Assembly (NCBI GenBank): GCA_051747425.1
Contig: JBNJGD010000001.1
Coordinates: 124,001-188,000 of the forward strand
DNA: 64,000 nucleotides
Reading direction: 5' to 3'
From: HTCC5015 sp051747425
Lineage (GTDB): Bacteria > Pseudomonadota > Gammaproteobacteria > HTCC5015
Position numbers and translations under genes: made by a program. The notes below the pieces were generated by a model, which made no database searches, was not told where the DNA came from, and was given only the letters and a program-made list of their open reading frames with translations. This document shows, one piece after another, positions 60,085-64,000 of this stretch. The number at the start of each line of letters is the position of its first letter. The stretch's first letter is position 1.

Positions 60085-61410
60085 TTAATCATTTTTCTTA
60101 TTAAGTTCACGCAAGTGCTTGAGTTTTTCAGCAATTTTGACCTCAAGTCCCCTCTCAACCGGCTGGTACAGGGCTATTTCACCCAGTTCTTGCGGGAAAT
60201 AGGTCTGGCCGGGGCTGAAGGCGCCCGGCTCGTCGTGGGAATAGCGATAGGCCGCGCCGTAACCCAGCTCGCTCATCAATTGAGTGGGGGCATTGCGCAA
60301 GTGCTCGGGCACTTCCGCCGTACCCGATTCACTGGCGAGCTTCACCGCCGCCTTGTAGGCGGTGTAAACCGCATTGCTCTTGGGCGCACTGGCAAGGTAA
60401 ATCACCGCCTGCGCCAAGGTAAGTTCGCCCTCGGGGCTACCCAGCCGCTCGAAAGTCTCGCAGGCATCCAGAGCCATTCGCAAGGCCCTTGGATCAGCGT
60501 TACCGATATCCTCGGAGGCCATGCGCACCAGTCGGCGGGCGATGTACAGAGGGTCGCAGCCGCCGTCGAGCATTCGACAAAACCAGTACAGGGCACCGTC
60601 CGGGCTACTGCCTCGCACCGACTTGTGCAGCGCGGAAATCTGGTCGTAAAAGAGGTCCCCACCCTTGTCGAAGCGGCGCAGTGACGCCGCACTGACTTCG
60701 CGCAAATGATCGGCGGTAATCAAGCCATCCTCGGCAAAGTCGGCCGCAGTTTCGAGTAGATTGAGCGCCCGGCGGGCGTCGCCATCGGCACTGCGCAACA
60801 GCATGACCCGGGCCTCTTCTTCCAAACTGAGACCAAGCTCGCCCAGTCCCCGCTCGCAATCTTCCAGGGCGCGATCGACAATTTTTTCCAGCGCCGTCTG
60901 GTCAAAGCGCTTGAGCACATAAGTGCGCAAGCGCGAGAGCAAGGCATTATTCAGTTCAAAAGACGGGTTCTCGGTGGTGGCGCCGACGAAACACACCGTG
61001 CCGTCTTCAATGTGAGGCAAAAAGGCATCCTGCTGGGATTTGTTAAAGCGATGAACCTCGTCAACAAAGAGCACGGTGTCGCGGCCCTGATACTGGGCGT
61101 TTCGCGCTTTCTCTACAGCCTCGCGGATGTCCTTGACGCCGGAGAGCACCGCCGAGAGCGTTATGAAATCGGCGCCACAGTAGTGAGCGATCAGCCTCGC
61201 CAGAGTGGTCTTGCCCGTGCCCGGAGGCCCCCAGAAGATCATCGAGTGCAGACGATCTTCCTCAATCGCACGGCGCAGGGGCTTGCCGGGAGCAATCAGG
61301 TGCTCCTGGCCACTGTACTCATCCAGGTGCTGCGGTCGCAGGCGGTCTGCCAGCGGCCGTTGGGCCATGGCCCGGTCGTCCTCCTGATCCGAGAGCAGAT
61401 CAGGGCTCAT
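60085..61410 (-). CDS. rarA: Replication-associated recombination protein A (RarA/MgsA)
   Basis: A 441-residue clamp-loader-like AAA ATPase acting at stalled forks. Walker A is WGPPGTGKTTLARL, Walker B FVDEVHRFN, sensor 1 GATTENPSFELN. The C-terminal MgsA region (SLRRFDKGGDLFYDQISALHKSVRGSSPDGALYWF) is typical. ATG 61410 overlaps the lolA stop by 11 bases, so the pair is coupled. The ftsK-lolA-rarA order is conserved. Confidence 0.97.
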   Translation of the reverse strand: MSPDLLSDQEDDRAMAQRPLADRLRPQHLDEYSGQEHLIAPGKPLRRAIEEDRLHSMIFWGPPGTGKTTLARLIAHYCGADFITLSAVLSGVKDIREAVEKARNAQYQGRDTVLFVDEVHRFNKSQQDAFLPHIEDGTVCFVGATTENPSFELNNALLSRLRTYVLKRFDQTALEKIVDRALEDCERGLGELGLSLEEEARVMLLRSADGDARRALNLLETAADFAEDGLITADHLREVSAASLRRFDKGGDLFYDQISALHKSVRGSSPDGALYWFCRMLDGGCDPLYIARRLVRMASEDIGNADPRALRMALDACETFERLGSPEGELTLAQAVIYLASAPKSNAVYTAYKAAVKLASESGTAEVPEHLRNAPTQLMSELGYGAAYRYSHDEPGAFSPGQTYFPQELGEIALYQPVERGLEVKIAEKLKHLRELNKKND

Positions 61411-62038
61411 GACTGACCGGTTCGCCCACCACATCCACGCCTTCCGGCGGGGTGAATTCGAAAGCGTCGCCGGGCAGCTCGGGATTGACCTCCATCTCGT
61501 CCAGGTCGATGGTCGTCACCTGGCCCATGGGGTCGCGCAACTGCATGACATCCAGCTCGCCGTTCTCAAGAAAGGCCAGCAGGGCAAAGCCGTAATCGGT
61601 GTCCTTGACCCTGGCCTCGAGCTGCACCATGTAGTGCTCTTCAATTTTGCCCAACTCGGTGAGTACAAACTGCTCTTCGAGAGGCGTTTCCGATGTCAGC
61701 AGGGCAATCGGAGCCGTTCCCAGGGCCTCGTCCAGCGGCCTGACTGAAACCTGCTCCAGGTCGACATCGTAGTGCCAGAGGTTGTCCCCATCCCCTACCA
61801 GTACCTGCTCGTAGGGTTGTTTGTAGTGCCAGACAAAATGCCCGGGGCGCTCCAGCATCACCGTGCCCGACTGTTTCTCGAGTTGCTTGCCATCGGCGTC
61901 CTCCAGGGTCTGGGTAAAATCGGCGCTCAGGGTGCGCGTCTCCTCGAGGAAGGCATCCAGTCGATCCAGCGAGCCTCCGGCCAGAGCGGAGAAACTCCAC
62001 AGACACAGGGCGGAGGTAATGAGTGTTCTCTTGATCAT
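61400..62038 (-). CDS. lolA: Outer-membrane lipoprotein carrier LolA
   Basis: A 212-residue periplasmic chaperone that carries lipoproteins from LolCDE to LolB. Signal peptide MIKRTLITSALCLWSFSALAG (ATG 62038). Mature features: LEETRTLSADFTQTLEDADG, ERPGHFVWHYKQPYEQVLVGDGDNLWHYDVDLEQV and the closing FEFTPPEGVDVVG. It lies 19 bases after ftsK and overlaps rarA. Confidence 0.97.
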   Translation of the reverse strand: MIKRTLITSALCLWSFSALAGGSLDRLDAFLEETRTLSADFTQTLEDADGKQLEKQSGTVMLERPGHFVWHYKQPYEQVLVGDGDNLWHYDVDLEQVSVRPLDEALGTAPIALLTSETPLEEQFVLTELGKIEEHYMVQLEARVKDTDYGFALLAFLENGELDVMQLRDPMGQVTTIDLDEMEVNPELPGDAFEFTPPEGVDVVGEPVSHEP

Positions 62039-62057
62039 TGATTCAATCTCACAATGG

Positions 62058-64000
62058 TTAATCGGCGGGCGGCGGTGGAGGTGCCAGGACTTCGCGGCTG
62101 CCGTTGCCCTCGGCCTTGCTGACCACACCCTGCTCTTCCATCACTTCCAGCATTGAGGCGGCGCGGTTGTAACCCACCTTGAGGCGCCTCTGCACATAGG
62201 AGATGGAAGCCTTGCGACTTTCCGTGACCACGCGTACTGCCTGATCGTAGAGAGCGTCGACCTCGCCGCCACCTGCGCCCGGCTCTGGCGACATACCGGG
62301 CACCGGCTCACTGCTCTCTTCGAGGATCTCGTCGAGATACTCCGGCTTCCCGGACACCCGCTTGAGGTGGTCGACGACTTCGTGCACCTCATGATCATCG
62401 ACAAAGGCGCCGTGAATTCGTTCCGGGGTATTGGTGACGCCGGGCTGGTAGTAGAGCATATCGCCGTGGCCGAGCAGCTGTTCCGCCCCCATCTGGTCGA
62501 GAATGGTCCGCGAATCCACTCGCGAGGATACCTGGAAGGCAATCCGCGTGGGTACATTGGCCTTGATCAGGCCGGTGATCACATCCACCGAGGGGCGCTG
62601 GGTGGCCAGAATCATGTGAATGCCGGCAGCGCGGGCCTTCTGCGCCAGGCGGGCAATCAGTTCCTCGGCCTTTTTGCCGACGACCATCATCATGTCGGCA
62701 AACTCGTCGATAATGATCACGATGTGCGCTATGGGCTCAAGAGTCGGCGGCGGCGCATCGGGATCAAAGGCTTCCTCTCGCTTGTACAGCGGGTCGGCAA
62801 TCGGTTCGCCCTTTTTTATCGCCTCTCGCACCTTGCGGTTGTAACCCGCCAGGTTGCGTACACCCAGTTGCGACATCAACTTGTAGCGCCGCTCCATCTC
62901 ACCCACGCTCCAGCGCAGGGCATTGGTGGCGTCCTTCATGTCAGTAACCACCGGACACAGCAAATGGGGAATGCCCTCGTAGACATTCAGTTCGAGCATT
63001 TTCGGATCGATCAGAATCAGCCGCACTTCCTGGGCCGTGGCCTTGTAGAGCAGGCTCAACAGCATCGCATTGATCGCCACTGACTTGCCCGAACCGGTGG
63101 TGCCCGCCACCAGCAGGTGGGGCATCTTGGCCAGGTCGGCGGAAACCGGTACGCCACTGATGTCCTTGCCCAAACCAATCGCCAGGGGCGATTTCTGTTT
63201 TTCATAGGACTCGGAGCGCATGATCTCCTGAAAGTTGATGATTTCCCTGCTTTCGTTGGGAATCTCAATTCCCACCACCGATTTGCCGGGGATCACTTCG
63301 ACCACACGGACCGAGACCACCGACATGGAACGGGCCAGATCCTTGGACAAGCCGGTAATCTTGCTGGCCTTGGTGCCCGGCGCGGGCTGGATTTCAAAAC
63401 GGGTAATCACCGGCCCCGGCAACACATTAACCACTTCGGCACTAACGCCAAAATCCTTGAGCTTGTGCTCCAGAAGGTCGGACATGGCCTCCAGGGCCTC
63501 GGGTGAGTAGCCAAAGCTCTGCTCTTTCGGGTCATCGAGCAGACTGATGGGCGGCAACTCGGTATTGGGAGGCGCCTCGAAGAGGGGAATCTGCTGTTCC
63601 TTGAACTCCCGCTCGCTGACCCTCTTTTCCGGCGTCACCTTGGGTTCGATCTTTCGCTTGGGTCCCTTGGCCTTGCGCTCCTTGACCTCTTTCTGGGCCA
63701 CTTCAAACAGTTCCTTGCGCTCCTGACGAGCACGCACATGCTGTCGTCGATCCCGCCAGCGGTCATAGAGCCGCTCGCCGAGGCGGGCCATGCGGTAGTA
63801 GCCGGCCAGGGTCAGGCGCCCGGTGACATCGATCACCACCAACCAGGAAACGCCGGTAAACAGCGGCACACTGGCGACAAAAAAGGCCAGCAGAAAAATC
63901 GTCGCACCCACCAGGTTGAACATTTCAGCGAGACCGTAGTTACCTACCTCGCGGCCGAGAATACCGCCAGCCAGCTGGGCGGGAAGCACGCCCTCCCCCA
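62058..64000 (-). CDS. ftsK: DNA translocase FtsK (5' end outside window)
   Basis: The visible 647 codons are the C-terminal part of FtsK, which links division to chromosome segregation and activates XerCD at dif. The frame is open to the window end, so the start is missing. Visible are the last membrane segments (FNLVGATIFLLAFFVASVPLF), a short charged linker (residues about 85-150), then the alpha-beta motor with Walker A GTTGSGKSVAINAM and Walker B IVIIIDEFADMMM. The C-terminal gamma winged helix that reads KOPS is intact (YVQRRLKVGYNRAASMLEVMEEQGVV). Confidence 0.98.
   Translation of the reverse strand, partial: GEGVLPAQLAGGILGREVGNYGLAEMFNLVGATIFLLAFFVASVPLFTGVSWLVVIDVTGRLTLAGYYRMARLGERLYDRWRDRRQHVRARQERKELFEVAQKEVKERKAKGPKRKIEPKVTPEKRVSEREFKEQQIPLFEAPPNTELPPISLLDDPKEQSFGYSPEALEAMSDLLEHKLKDFGVSAEVVNVLPGPVITRFEIQPAPGTKASKITGLSKDLARSMSVVSVRVVEVIPGKSVVGIEIPNESREIINFQEIMRSESYEKQKSPLAIGLGKDISGVPVSADLAKMPHLLVAGTTGSGKSVAINAMLLSLLYKATAQEVRLILIDPKMLELNVYEGIPHLLCPVVTDMKDATNALRWSVGEMERRYKLMSQLGVRNLAGYNRKVREAIKKGEPIADPLYKREEAFDPDAPPPTLEPIAHIVIIIDEFADMMMVVGKKAEELIARLAQKARAAGIHMILATQRPSVDVITGLIKANVPTRIAFQVSSRVDSRTILDQMGAEQLLGHGDMLYYQPGVTNTPERIHGAFVDDHEVHEVVDHLKRVSGKPEYLDEILEESSEPVPGMSPEPGAGGGEVDALYDQAVRVVTESRKASISYVQRRLKVGYNRAASMLEVMEEQGVVSKAEGNGSREVLAPPPPPAD

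Overview
The window is G+C-rich chromosomal DNA from a gammaproteobacterium. The host gene order (carA-carB-greA, yhbY/rlmE, ftsH-folP-glmM-tpiA-secG-tRNA-Leu; ftsK-lolA-rarA ... crcB-serS; guaB-guaA; xseA; dksA-gluQRS) is that of Pseudomonas-like and marine Cellvibrionales-type lineages. I cannot fix the genus from sequence alone.

Positions 1-15938 are the late half of a siphovirus-type prophage, all on the + strand with overlapping ATGA/TAATG junctions: terminase large subunit (cut by the window start), neck protein, portal, a prohead protease-major capsid fusion, cement protein, neck/tail completion proteins, tail tube, tail chaperones with a textbook -1 frameshift signal, tape measure, distal tail, a giant multidomain tail-tip protein, then a lysis cassette (small membrane protein, M15 endolysin, holin-like protein, nested Rz/Rz1). 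It abuts the 3' end of tRNA-Leu(GAG), the probable attachment site. Integrase, repressor and early genes lie outside.

Positions 15939-29713 carry the conserved housekeeping block, with a dicarboxylate-type symporter and an orphan GspF-like protein between yhbY and greA. carAB has a recognisable promoter and an attenuator-like hairpin. A secreted beta-propeller, an atypical kinase, a UDG-like protein and a Pmp3-type peptide follow.

Positions 33313-41539 hold tadA, a VWA protein, a MoxR ATPase and guaBA. Between VWA and MoxR sits a nitric-oxide-type module: a DNR-like regulator, NnrS with a perfect FNR/DNR box, and an unknown membrane protein. Positions 41691-47905 contain xseA, a DksA with a 134-residue histone-H1-like tail, gluQRS, a YdcH-type peptide, acs and a lipoprotein.

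The rest carries envelope and redox genes (DUF4399, cytochrome b561, YceI, aldehyde dehydrogenase, a YfaZ-like barrel, a SEL1 protein), two tRNA-Ser genes, ribA, a cluster of palindromic repeat elements next to tRNA-Ser(UGA), a Bax-inhibitor-1 family protein, serS, crcB, slyD, a response regulator with a degenerate GGDEF domain, rarA, lolA and the truncated ftsK.

The most striking large-scale signal is not a gene. The palindrome ACGT is almost absent from all 64 kb, prophage included: I found three copies by eye where composition predicts about two hundred.
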